From NCBI GenBank assembly GCA_933822405.4, contig CAKOGP040000713.1, positions 1 through 45,941 of the forward strand: DNA of 45,941 bases, read 5' to 3'. Origin of the DNA: Cylindrotheca closterium. Taxonomy: Eukaryota; Bacillariophyta; Bacillariophyceae; Bacillariales; Bacillariaceae. Under the pieces are notes generated by a model that was given only the letters and a program-made list of their open reading frames with translations, made no database searches and was not told where the DNA came from. The position numbers and the translations under genes are program-made. Position 1 is the stretch's first letter. Each line of letters begins with the position of its first letter. Shown here piece after piece: positions 30,093 through 39,677 of this stretch.

Positions 30093-32926
30093 TTATCTCT
30101 CCCTTGTCAGCCAAGTGTATGGCCCAAGGTTCTGCTGCATTGAAGGATTTGCTACGGGCGAAGGGATATGGGTTCCTTGAAAGTAGGGAGGAAAAGGATG
30201 TTTGTAGAAAGCTTGACAAAAATGCTGCTGGTAGGCCAAATGTCGTTTGTAGGCCGGGTCTAATTGTATCATTGTACATTGCTGGTGGTAGCAAGCTTGA
30301 TGGGGCGATGTTGTCCTACCTGCTGATTGTGCTGGCACAAGAAAGTAGTGTTGGGGTGGCAATTGCATCTGTGGTGCTATCATGATAGTGGGATGGGGTG
30401 CAAGATTTGTCACATTGATCCTGTTCTTCTTTTCCTTCTTGGCAAAAGTCAGCGCCCCTGCTAAAGAAGAAATGTTCCCAGCTTGAGAGGTTTGAATAGA
30501 TCCAACTCTTCTCTTGGCATATGGGGTTTTTAATTTGCTGCAGTCTTTGCATTTGCATCTTTTCCTTTTTTCATCATAAAGAACTCCACTGCTCTCTCTG
30601 GCAAGTTGTTGTGTCAAGTATTCAGAAAAGAATCTCTCTCCGTTGTGGGCTGGTAGCTCTTCTACTCCATTGTGGACATTGCCAATGATTCCAGCCTCTT
30701 TGGCCAAGTTGTTGATAAATGCAAGTCGAAGGTGGATGGTATAATGTGGTGCCCTGTGAAAAGCTGTAGGAATCTTCTTTTGCAACTTTGGATCAAGGGA
30801 TCCAATATGAAGGTGGTACCGTATTCGCAAATTGTACAAGGCAATTCCAGCCGATGAAGTGTAGTCAGTTATAGCTTGTCGTGTGCCAACAGTGGTGCAT
30901 GATGTGATTGCCTTTCTCCACCTTTGATTTGGCGCCACGTGTACCTATGAATACAGGGAGCTTGCATTTCGACATCAAGCCTGGTTTGACCCAAATTGCA
31001 TTCTTCATTTGCTCTTCCACTGCAGTTTCAGTTGGTCCTGTAAAAAGGTCAGCATGGATAGTATCATCATACTCATCCTTGAATTTGCAGTACCATGCAG
31101 CCAACTTGGATTGGATAACTGTCGCCTTGTACGACCAGACTCTCACTTACTGATGATATTGTTTTGCTCTTTTAAGCTGTTCCTCCTCTGGGCACACCTT
31201 ACCACCAACTTTTCCAAGATTCCCGGCTGAGATCTGCTGCATCACTGCAGCAAGATCTCCTTCATCATAGTAGTAGAGACACTCTTGAAGTGCACGAATA
31301 GCATCTCTACACAACTCATGATCTTCCACCAGCGTCTTTGTGATGCGCTGTAGATAGTGAAACCGGCCAAGGCGGCATGTAATGCCACAACCCGAAAAAA
31401 TATCGTTCAAAAAACTTGTTCCTCTTGGGCAGATATCAGAAACATGCACCTTTGGGCAAACATTTGGGCGGCCTGAGAATTGGGCAGCTTGGTGTGAATA
31501 GTGAGTTTGTTCTTCACTGGGCACAATAAGAACAGATGCTATTTCCCCTGTTTCTGTTCCAATCGAGTGTGCACATTTTGCATTTTGTATGTCTTCTGGC
31601 CTGTAGTTTCCCAACACAGCATACGTATGATCATCACAGGTAGTTGTCTTTGCTCCAACACTCTGAATCTCTTGACAGACTCTATCTTTGTCTGATACTC
31701 TAGTGGATACTAGTGCAGAGTGTGCTGCGACATCCTTCATGTCACGAAGATCTTTCCCACTTGGGCTGTACTGGCCAATCCAGTCCTCATATACTGGTAA
31801 GGGTTCTGTTACCGTTGTTCCAGTGTCTCTCGCTTGTCCCCACAAGTTTCACTTAGCAGTTGTGCAAGTTGGTCGCCATTTCCATGTGTTATCATCAGCT
31901 TGTCCATCACATTTGTAAAAGTCTGGCTTAGATGCCTTTTATTGCTGAGTGCATACCTGGGATCCACAGGATACGGGTTGCAAAATTGAGCTGGAAGTTA
32001 TGCCAGTAATGGGCCATCGTTCCCTTTACATTGATAACCACACCTGGCAGTATTATTGCACTTGTACTTCATGGAACAAGCCCAACTTGTAACCCCAGAT
32101 ATATAAAAATTGGGGTTGCAAATCCGCTGGTCTTGTAGTCATACTTCTGATGAATAAGCTCTCCTTTCCTGCACTCTGGGCAGATTAGGTGAATGCCTGG
32201 AAGATTGAGCTCCCACCAGACTAAGTAAATTGTCATGCCCTCAAGTTGACTGTAGTTGTGGTCTGGGCTTTTGGTTTTGTCATCTCTTGGGAAGGTAAAC
32301 CCCAGAGTGCCAGGAGGAAACTGACGTTGGCAATTCTGGTGCTCCCAATAGCTTTTTCAGCTTTTTCCTCTTTTATCTTTTATTTTGAGTACATTATCTT
32401 CAGTGCCACATGTGATGCTTTTGTGGGTTTCCAGGAGGGCATCGATGGCAGCACCAATCACCTTCGAAACAGAGCTTGAATTAGTCATACCAACCAAACA
32501 ATTTGCCATCAACCTGTTGATTCTCTCCTTCAACGCTTGGACGGAAAATGGAGAAACTTGATCCTCCAAAGAAGCTTCTTTCATGCTACTCTTGCTTGAT
32601 GGTGGCAATTACACATTTTTTCTCTGCGAAAAACTTGTTGACGTCTGCTTGACTTTTTGGAATTGTGCTGGTGTGAAGTTCCATGCCTTCAAAGGGCCGA
32701 TTATTTCTGGCCATCATGGACCACCATCTGTCTCATAGTACTGTTTGTTGAGTCGGCAAGTTGGATCATGGGCGCACTTTTTTGCCCCACCATTTTTAAT
32801 CACAAAGCACCTGGGACATGTCTTTGTTCCTTCATTGCATCTTTTTTCAGCATTGTTTCCAGTCATTGTCTTCTGCCTCTTTGCCGGTTTCCCATGTTGT
32901 AGCTGTTGGGTTTGTTTTGGGGGCAT
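30093..32926 (-). pseudogene. Putative DDE transposase of element H
   Basis: N-terminus MPPKQTQQLQHGKPAKRQK then CPRCFVIKNGGAKKCAHDPTC (32714-32926), a zinc-finger-like start. Next a helical part (32357-32608), then WWELNLPGIHLICPECRKG (about 32190), a second Cys pair. The middle piece (31147-31845) has TTTCDDHTYAVLGNYRPEDI and KVHVSDICPRGTSF, candidate first and second catalytic Asp, and GRFHYLQRITKTLVEDHELC. The last pieces (30865-31146 and 30093-30938) have VKPGLMSKCKLPVFIGTRG and CKCKDCSKL. At least four frame changes and a stop (after LGLQVGLVP) break it. The DDE assignment is tentative; similarity to DUF6729/KDZ-type proteins is from memory of their layout only. Confidence 0.4.
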
Positions 32927-32940
32927 TTTTGCATCACCTG

Positions 32941-33015
32941 CTTGATCTGTTTTGATTTCTTTGATTGGTTTTGCTTGATCTGTTTTGCTTGATCTGTTTC
33001 AATTTCTTTGATCGG
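32941..33015 (+). repeat. TTGATCTGTTT/TTGATCGGTTT array, inner right side of H
   Basis: Five near copies in 75 bp (TTGATCTGTTTTG three times, TTGATTGGTTTTG, TTGATCGGTTTC), just upstream of the transposase start. Confidence 0.85.
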
Positions 33016-33597
33016 TTTCAAAATTTTGTGACATCATTTTTTGATTTTAAAAACTGTGATGTACAATAGCGACATCATACTTGGGTGGAGCCTTACGAGT
33101 CTCTGCATATTATCATCAAATCAATATCTTTCATGGACGAGCCACCCATCAACCATCTCTTTGAGCCTTGTTGCGTCTTGGCTCATTATCTAATCACAAG
33201 ACAGATGTCATATTATGATTGAGGATGCTGTAGAAACTTATGAGGGGATAAATAGAAACTGTCTTGAGTAGGGCCCCTAATTGTATTTACTTTGCATCTC
33301 ATTCTAGTAATTTGTCTTCATCCTCATTATTGCGATTGTCCTCTTTATCCTCTTCTTCAAGAACTGCCATGCTGCGTTGTTGGGGGTTGATGAAGAATCT
33401 CGTCAGGGTCTCAGCTATGGCACCTTTCCTTGGTCGAAGGTTTTTCTTCCTTGCCATTTTTCAAGGTCTGAAACTTGTATTTGTGAGGTTTGCAATGGTC
33501 CATACGTTTGATCCTACTTGAAGGATTTTGCTTTATTGATTGACATGATTTTCAATTTGTTTTGTGACTCATTTTCTTGACTTGATTCATTTGATTT
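33016..33597. other. Non-coding part of element H
   Basis: About 580 bp between two repeat arrays. No protein feature recognised; the 85-residue + strand frame at 33264-33521 is Ser/Leu-rich and unconvincing. Confidence 0.35.
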
Positions 33598-33683
33598 CTT
33601 TGATCGTTTTCACCATAGCTTGATCGGTTCCGTGTCATGTTTTGATTTCTTTGATTGGTTTCAAAATTGTTTGATCGGTTTCT
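33598..33683 (+). repeat. TTGATCGGTTT array, outer right side of H
   Basis: TTTGATCGTTTT, CTTGATCGGTTCC, TTTGATTGGTTTC and TTTGATCGGTTTC, stopping at the first base of the Copia2 LTR. Confidence 0.8.
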
Positions 33684-34193
33684 TGTTAGAATAAAGCAAA
33701 ATGTGCTCTATTGTGAGTGCTTTAGCGCTCAGAACAAACTCTCTGTTATCTAGATTTGTAATCGACTGTACAACACTTTCACCACAATAGTTCTCCTGTG
33801 TTAGGTATACTTTGAGTCAAATTGTTCCAATTTGATTAATGTTTGGCTTCAATTGATGATTCAATCTCAAAAGTGAGTTCAACGATTTTCCCTTGGAGAA
33901 TCCCTCCTTTACAGAACTCGATTCGACTTCTACAAGGATTCTGTGTTGAATGCAGTACTTTGGGACATCTTGCATTATTCCCTACTGCATCGTGCACAAC
34001 ATCAATATTCCACTTGTATAGAATCTTCCCCTTTTTGTGTGGATACAGATTGTCCAACAGACTTGCGTCCGGCAGACTTGCGTCAAATCCCAACATCACG
34101 CACGATCAAAGTCCGATTGTACATGTCGAAAACTTTGTACTTGAATAGTTTCTTTTTGGAACGTAAAAACTCATATTTTGTCATATCCCAACA
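33684..34193 (-). repeat. Copia2 3' LTR
   Basis: 510 bp; on the minus strand starts TGTTGGGATATGACA and ends TTTATTCTAACA. Preceded by GGCAGGAGTG, a purine-rich tract in the expected PPT place, and by the end of pol 107 bp upstream. Matches 15700-16207. Confidence 0.9.
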
Positions 34194-34300
34194 CACTCCT
34201 GCCATTGTGACAATCACAATTGGCAGCAATGGGACATGCTCTCATTCACTGTTTATTTTGTTTTGTATTTTCATTTTGAACATATACATACTTGTCTGAC

Positions 34301-34513
34301 CTATTCCTGTGGACCAAGAATCATATCCCTGAACTTGCAAAACTTCTCACCTTGCAATGGCTTAGTCATGAAATCCGCAATCATATTGTCAGTTGGACAG
34401 TATTCGATCTTAAAATTTCCTTTCTCAACTTGATCTGTGATAAAGAAATAACAATTGATAGCTTGGCTTCATTTGCCCGCGCTCTTGCGACCATTCTCTT
34501 CCAGTAGAATCTA
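34301..34513 (-). pseudogene. Copia2 RNase H C-terminus
   Basis: From the J insertion point: LDSTGREWSQERA, a frameshift, then CYFFITDQVEKGNFKIEYCP and DNMIADFMTKPLQGEKFCKF, ending GPQE at TAG 34303-34301. DFMTKPLQG is the hallmark end of Copia RNase H. It continues the RNase H piece at 38546 on the far side of J. Confidence 0.9.
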
Positions 34514-34541
34514 GGTCTCCACAGTCCCATGTAGACAACTT
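34514..34541 (+). repeat. J terminal inverted repeat, left
   Basis: 28 bp, perfect inverse of 38518-38545. Begins GGTCTCCACAG. Confidence 0.95.
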
Positions 34542-34711
34542 AATACAACCGTGGTACAAGTCGATCTTCTGATTTCAGTGCAGATTTGAGTGGCTGCAGA
34601 AGCAACATTGGTTCATCATTTTGGCAAAAACTACAGAGGAGCAGTGCAAGTTTTGTAATAGGACTATACTAAGTTTAAAAAGCAACTGAACTGAACCAAT
34701 TCCTTCTGACT

Positions 34712-35554
34712 TTATCCTCGTTTCTTCTGAACAAATGTTGCTTCAGATATTGGCTGAAATGTTTTTCGAACAACTTTTTGTTTTTCTTCACTGAGTGGTT
34801 CGTCTATGTGCTCCTTCTTCCATCTGCTGACTACATCATCGGCAATCAAATTTCTGAGCGTGCTGTAGTTGATAGAAATAGTTTTACCTTCATCATAAGC
34901 AGCCTTGTCAGTTTCACTGAGAAGTTCTCGAGCAACAGCCTCAAGGACCATTGCGTTCATATTCTTGCCTTTCAGACACTTTGCGAAGACAATTCTTCCA
35001 GCCACGTACGGAGTTATATCTACCCCTTGCTGTTTCTCTTGTGCCAATCTTCTGTGATTCATTCCAAATGCGTTTGTCACTTGGGCAGCATATTCTTGAT
35101 TTTGTCTTGTACTTACATGCGCGCTCTTGTCACAGAGATTTGCCATTGTGATCTTGAATTTGCGCTGATACTCTTCTTTGTCCACTGCTTTCTGTTCCTC
35201 AATGTATTTGTACAACCTGAGACTATGTTTCAACACATTTTCCAATCGCACAGGACTGTGGCTCAAATCCTCATTATACTCTCCACCATATCTGGACTCT
35301 TCCCCCTTGGCGGATGCAGCAGATTCTTTGGATGCTCGCCATTCTGTCATTTCATCTTCGTATGAACATGACAGTAGATTGGGTTCTTTACACTTGATGT
35401 CAAGTGGATCTCGAGCAAGACCATACACTGTCACATTCTGATCCTTCTTGCCCGTTCTCTTGCCCAATCGTACCATCTTCACGCTCCGTTTGACGCCTTC
35501 CATTGTTGAAGGAAGCACAGCATAGTTATTCAAATAAAAAAAACCTATCTTCAT
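34712..35554 (-). CDS. J second ORF, function unknown (280 aa)
   Basis: Intact frame from ATG to a stop near the left TIR. Basic N-terminus (SVKMVRLGKRTGKKDQNV), acidic/charged middle (SKESAASAKGEESRYGGEYN), then a helical region (ENVLKHSLRLYKYIEEQKAV, LVEAVARELL-like helix) and a basic end (EEKQKVVRKTFQP, VQKKRG). No catalytic motif seen. It lies downstream of the transposase on the same strand and could be its C-terminal part after a stop or a separate accessory protein of the transposon. The overlapping + strand frame (34778-35365) is a shadow. Confidence 0.5.
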   Translation of the reverse strand: MKIGFFYLNNYAVLPSTMEGVKRSVKMVRLGKRTGKKDQNVTVYGLARDPLDIKCKEPNLLSCSYEDEMTEWRASKESAASAKGEESRYGGEYNEDLSHSPVRLENVLKHSLRLYKYIEEQKAVDKEEYQRKFKITMANLCDKSAHVSTRQNQEYAAQVTNAFGMNHRRLAQEKQQGVDITPYVAGRIVFAKCLKGKNMNAMVLEAVARELLSETDKAAYDEGKTISINYSTLRNLIADDVVSRWKKEHIDEPLSEEKQKVVRKTFQPISEATFVQKKRG

Positions 35555-35668
35555 GTCCTAACTCAATAGTCAGATTCCAAAAATCTGCATGGAATGATAT
35601 CTTAACAATGCTATTGCGTAGTTGGCAAAAGTGTATGGTATTGACACAATCCGGTTTTGCACTTTTGA

Positions 35669-38102
35669 TCAAGAAATCTGCAAACACCTCAATATCAATT
35701 GTTTTATCGTTGTGCATGGTAGACTTGAACGCCTTTTTTGTCCTTCCATTAAATCTTCAACAGAGGGATCATTTCCTAAGCTTGATATTATCAGATAATT
35801 TGCAACAATTGTCGCTGTTGGTTGTTCACCGAAGCATCCAAGAAACAAGAGCTTGTTACAAAAGTGCTTGTTGTGCTTGTGAAGGGAGCCTTTATACACC
35901 TCAAGAAACTTTCTGGCACAATCAATCTGAGCTTCGATTTCCACCAAGCCTTCACAATCCCTCATTGCTTGCCAGAAGGAAGGAAGCTTTGCACTTTTGG
36001 GGGTTTGATTTATATACAGTGCTCCTTTTTCAACCTCCTCTTCCAACTCCTGCAACTCGCTCACCTTCAAGAAGTATTGTACAGGGTGATGTGGAGCTAG
36101 GAAACCGCTTCGTCCAATGATCTTGTCGGTGGTATGATTGAATTCCATGTGATGGTTGAAGTAGATCTTATCAAAACCAGCCAAGAGTGCCAAATCGCAT
36201 TTGATCACGGGCTCGTTTGCCAAGGCAAGGAAGTTGCTTCCGCATTTATTCCTGTACGAGTGGGTTCTCTTGACGTCGCAAACGGCCCTGACAAAGTGGA
36301 CAAGGACAGCAAAATGCTTGTGAATGTACCTGGCAGCCATTCCAATTGTCTTCCACCTTGTTGCAATTGGCTCCTGCATCAATCGAAGCAAATCCTTTGG
36401 CACTGTTGCTTTGTCGGGAAATTTATCACGATGTGCAGCTTCTAGCAGATCTAAGTATAGGTCTTTGTCAGAAAAATCGTTTTGGAAGTCCGATAGCGCA
36501 TGCAATAGTTGCATAACATTCCTTTTCTCAATTCCACCTTCACCAAAGATGCTTTCAGTAGCATTTCGAAGATTGGTCTGGTCATTGTGCAAGGTGCATG
36601 GGCAGTGAATGTATTCATTCTCATTAGCCAAGCCCTTTCTCACAAGCTCTTCCTTCATTTTCCCGTTTGTGAAACCCCCACCGCTATTGCTTCCTCCACC
36701 CTTGACAATGCCCTTTAGCTGGCTATGCTTATTGCCGTCGAAGACAAACTTTAAGAACGAATGATAGCAAGCATCTCCACCTGATGCTGCATCCTCTTCA
36801 GAACCGTCAAAATCAAGATCCACCTCATAAAGACTTTCTTCACCAGACTGCCACCGCCTTTGTCTGCTCCAAGAAAAAGTGCAGTGGCCCCAACCATCAG
36901 GGCACCTTGAAAGATGACATTGTGAGCTGCAAAGCGTCGTGTATATCTGGTGCATGTTGTTTGACTCGGCATCATTCTCAAGTTTTGAATGTGGTTCATC
37001 ATGGTTTTGCGGACAGCCCAAGTCTATAAGCTTTAGGTTGTTTGCGAAAACAAGGCAGCTGTAAATGTGATCGTCTCAAAAGCAACATCGGGGACCTGAA
37101 CACACAGACTTGCAACTGCTCCAAGAAAGAATTTCATTTGCTCATCCACGTGGCAGATCTTCCTCTTGCACGCCTTCTTGATCGGTTGATGATTGGCCTC
37201 TGTCTGCTCCAGGTGGTTCAACCGCTGCTTGGAAACGAATTTGTAGTTGTTCGGGCACTCTTCCAACTTCCCTCCAACAAATGTTCTTCTCTTCCTCGTT
37301 ATATAATTGCTCGTTTTGGGGGAGGATGGATCGACATAGCAGATGCTGCCCTCTGTGTTGATTCGATTGGTATCACTAGAACAATAGTTTGTATCTTGTT
37401 CTGGTGCCGTTCTTCCTTGTTGCTTTGGAAAAGCATCGGAATCATAGTACTGCTTGAAGCTCTCTTGGATCATGGAGAGAATGCCTGGTGAGTCGATTGC
37501 TGGTCGCTCCTTCTTTTCGCAAATTTGGAAGAAAAACCGTTGATGTTGATGTTTATTTCAAAATCAAAGCCACCTTCCACAATACCTCAAATTCTTTCGA
37601 ATATGGCTTTCTTTGCTTTCATTTGACAGTTCTTGTTCGGTGTTACAAGTCCTTAAGCAACAAGAACGTCCAAGCAATCTTTTTGGCTCAACCCAAGCAA
37701 TATCTTCATAAGCCTTGCTCTCTTCAGTTTCACAGTAGAACAACTGAAACCAGTGAGGCTTCAATAAGGTATGTTTGAGAGCAATGAAGCTATTTGCCAG
37801 AACGTCAAATGGGCTCTGTGACAATTCAAGCTTGGTCTGTTGTAGACATGGGAGTTTGAAGAAAGGAATATCTAGAAAATTACTTTTGTGTCCAGATTCA
37901 TCATTGCTTCTTTCTGTAGTGTTTCATCATTGCATTGCTCTTCACTTGACTCATCATGCATAGACAATGCATTGTCAACATCATCATCATCATCATCATT
38001 GTAATGGAGTTCATTGTTGCCTACTCCATGATCATCATCCTCACTTCCATTGCCGATTTCCATTTCATTCACAACCTTCTTCCTTCTTTTCAATTGCCTC
38101 AT
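35669..38102 (-). pseudogene. J transposase, RNase H-like fold, frameshifted
   Basis: Acidic start (38102-37872, NDDDDDDVDN), then pieces at 37824-37564 and 37473-37033, and the core at 37002-35669. Core landmarks: ALMVGATALFLGADKGGG (candidate first catalytic Asp), a frameshift near 36828, SGGDACYHSFLKFVFDGNK, KGGGSNSGGGFTNGK (second-Asp region, Asp not seen), HCPCTLHNDQTNLRNA, GEGGIEKRNVMQLLHALSDF and LLRLMQEPIATRWKTIGMAA. C-x-L-H followed by T-R-W is hAT-like, but the 2- or 4-bp target duplication and GG ends are not. I leave the superfamily open. It cannot make a full product. Confidence 0.55.
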
Positions 38103-38517
38103 GCTGCTGCTGCAGGATGATGGATTGCGGGTTGAAAGAGGATGAGCTTTGCATCCGTCCCTTGTGAACCAGCGTCTGCATACCCTAACTGTTGGACAAT
38201 AAGTAATTTAAAACTGATAGGACATTGATTGTTATAAAACGTGACATTGAGGCTATAAATAAAAATAAATTTTGATAAAAATAAATTTTGAATAGAGGCT
38301 ATAAATAAAAAAAAATTTGAACAGTTTTGCAGAAAACTTGAGTTAACACTCCCTCCAGAACGACAAGGTGCGCATATTTTTTCCAACATCTCATTGGACG
38401 CCATGATCCTAGTTTTGACCTTTGGAACTTCATCAAATAGTGTTAGACCTTTCAAAATAGCTTCAGGACATCAACTCGGACAAAACACTACAACCTCACA
38501 GTATTCTGATCTGAGCA

Positions 38518-38545
38518 AAGTTGTCTACATGGGACTGTGGAGACC
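38518..38545 (-). repeat. J terminal inverted repeat, right
   Basis: 28 bp, perfect inverse of 34514-34541; followed by TA at 38546-38547. Confidence 0.95.
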
Positions 38546-39430
38546 TAGAATTGTGCTTTTGTTATCCTGATACAAGATATTCTTCTCAATTGGATACCCT
38601 TGCCACTCCATGAACAACTTTGTCCATAGTATCATCGTGACAACATTGTCAACAGCAATCAGTTCCGCTTCTGTACTGCTTCTGATATTTAGCTTTTGCT
38701 CGTGAGTCACTTGAGCTGCACCTCCTCCAAAGGACAGAGTGTCGCCAGTATGGCTCTTGAAATCTTGATGCACTGCAAATGATGCGTTGATCATCCATTT
38801 CATGCCTCCTAGTGATTCTGCGGAAAGTGTCAGGTGATACAACACACTTCTTCCCATCAGACTCTGTAGGCTCTTGAACTCTCAAGGGATATCCAAACGA
38901 GCTCTCTGAGAGACATAAAGTCCCCTTGCAACAGTAGTATGGAAGATCTGACGGTACTCAGCACTGACTAACTTCCCTTTACCAGCTTCCAGTAAATTGT
39001 TACCAGCTGGTGTTTCCTGCTTTGAATCCTTGTTGACCTTGATAGGTAAATCTTCCAACATGTTCTTGACATATTCGTTCATGCAGATCTTAAGTTTTCC
39101 TTTCACCAAGAAATCAAAAGTCATTCCAAGATATCTGTGTATCTTTCCTCTGACAATCGTGCATGACTTGATCAAACCATATCTCATGTTCAACCATCTA
39201 GCAAATTTGTCATTTACTTTTGGATCCATGTGACTTGACACAAGATTGTCAACATGAAATCTGATAGTTTGCTGTTTTTCATCAACAACTTTGTTAGCAA
39301 CACACAGGTCATACAGATTGAAAACAAATACCTTTGCCTCCAAATCACTTCGAAACTGATTATAGAATAGGAGGCTTGATTGTAACATCCGTATATGGCA
39401 CGTAGTACCCGCACATAGATTACTCGCTTT
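38546..39430 (-). pseudogene. Copia2 RT C-half and RNase H
   Basis: From K leftward: VIYVRVLRAIYG, a one-base frameshift, MLQSSLLFYNQFRSDLEAKV, NLYDLCVANKVV, then motif C as FHVDNLVSSH, where Copia RTs have V-D-D. IHRYLGMTFDF follows. At 38884-38882 a TGA after RARLDIP and a shortened connection precede RNase H: GGMKWMINASFAVHQDFKSH (Asp replaced by Asn at the usual W-x-D/I-D), KLNIRSSTEAELIAVDN (Glu) and YQDNKSTIL (Asp), up to the J insertion point. Confidence 0.85.
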
Positions 39431-39677
39431 GTAACGTGACTGATTGGACTGCCGAGTCCCGAGCAGATATATTAGAGCGATTGAAGGCCAACGGTCGTCG
39501 CCAATCTCAAGCCCAAGATCAATCATCTATCATCTACTCACAGCTGCTTCAGACCCCCCTAAATACACCCCAATAGCAATATCAATCACCGTCTATCATG
39601 CCTAGCAGTAGCTACATCAATGCACTAGTACGCTCTCTCTACAATGAGAGTCAGGAGACCAACGTTGTCATGTTAAG
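39431..39677 (+). repeat. K 5' LTR
   Basis: 247 bp, GTAACGTGAC...CATGTTAAG. It differs from the 3' LTR at six sites, all transitions (97.6% identical). Ends are not TG...CA; near the ends TAACGTGAC and GTCACGTTA (3' copy) are inverted. ATATATTA at 39467-39474 could be a TATA box. The Gag ATG lies inside (39598). Confidence 0.9.

Larger units (their letters stand above)
29650..33683 (-). mobile_element. Element H: decayed putative DNA transposon
   Basis: A broken minus-strand gene (30093-32926) with zinc-binding and DDE-like features is flanked on both sides by arrays of TTTGATCGGTTT-like repeats (29661-29800; 32941-33015; 33598-33682). The right array runs to the base before the Copia2 LTR. 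No terminal inverted repeat or target duplication was found, so the ends are approximate. The superfamily is unknown; the layout of Zn-ribbon plus DDE plus cysteine region recalls large cut-and-paste elements of the KDZ kind. Confidence 0.5.
34514..38545 (-). mobile_element. Transposon J: 28-bp perfect TIRs, nested in Copia2 RNase H
   Basis: 4,032 bp. Ends GGTCTCCACAGTCCCATGTA... (34514-34541) and its exact reverse complement (38518-38545), 28 bp. It is flanked by TA on each side, within CTAG, so the target duplication is TA (with GGTCTCC ends) or CTAG (with GTCTCC ends). Removing it joins Copia codons for STIL to DST in frame. Three to five minus-strand ORF pieces inside encode a decayed transposase and a second protein. 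An 8-bp duplication, as hAT would give, is excluded. Confidence 0.9.

Noticed and set aside
34778..35365. 195-residue + strand ORF in transposon J
   Set aside because: Antisense to the intact 280-codon minus-strand frame, which has normal charge pattern.
34514..38545. J as a standard hAT transposon
   Set aside because: hAT makes 8-bp duplications and has CA-type ends; here the duplication is TA or CTAG and ends are GG.
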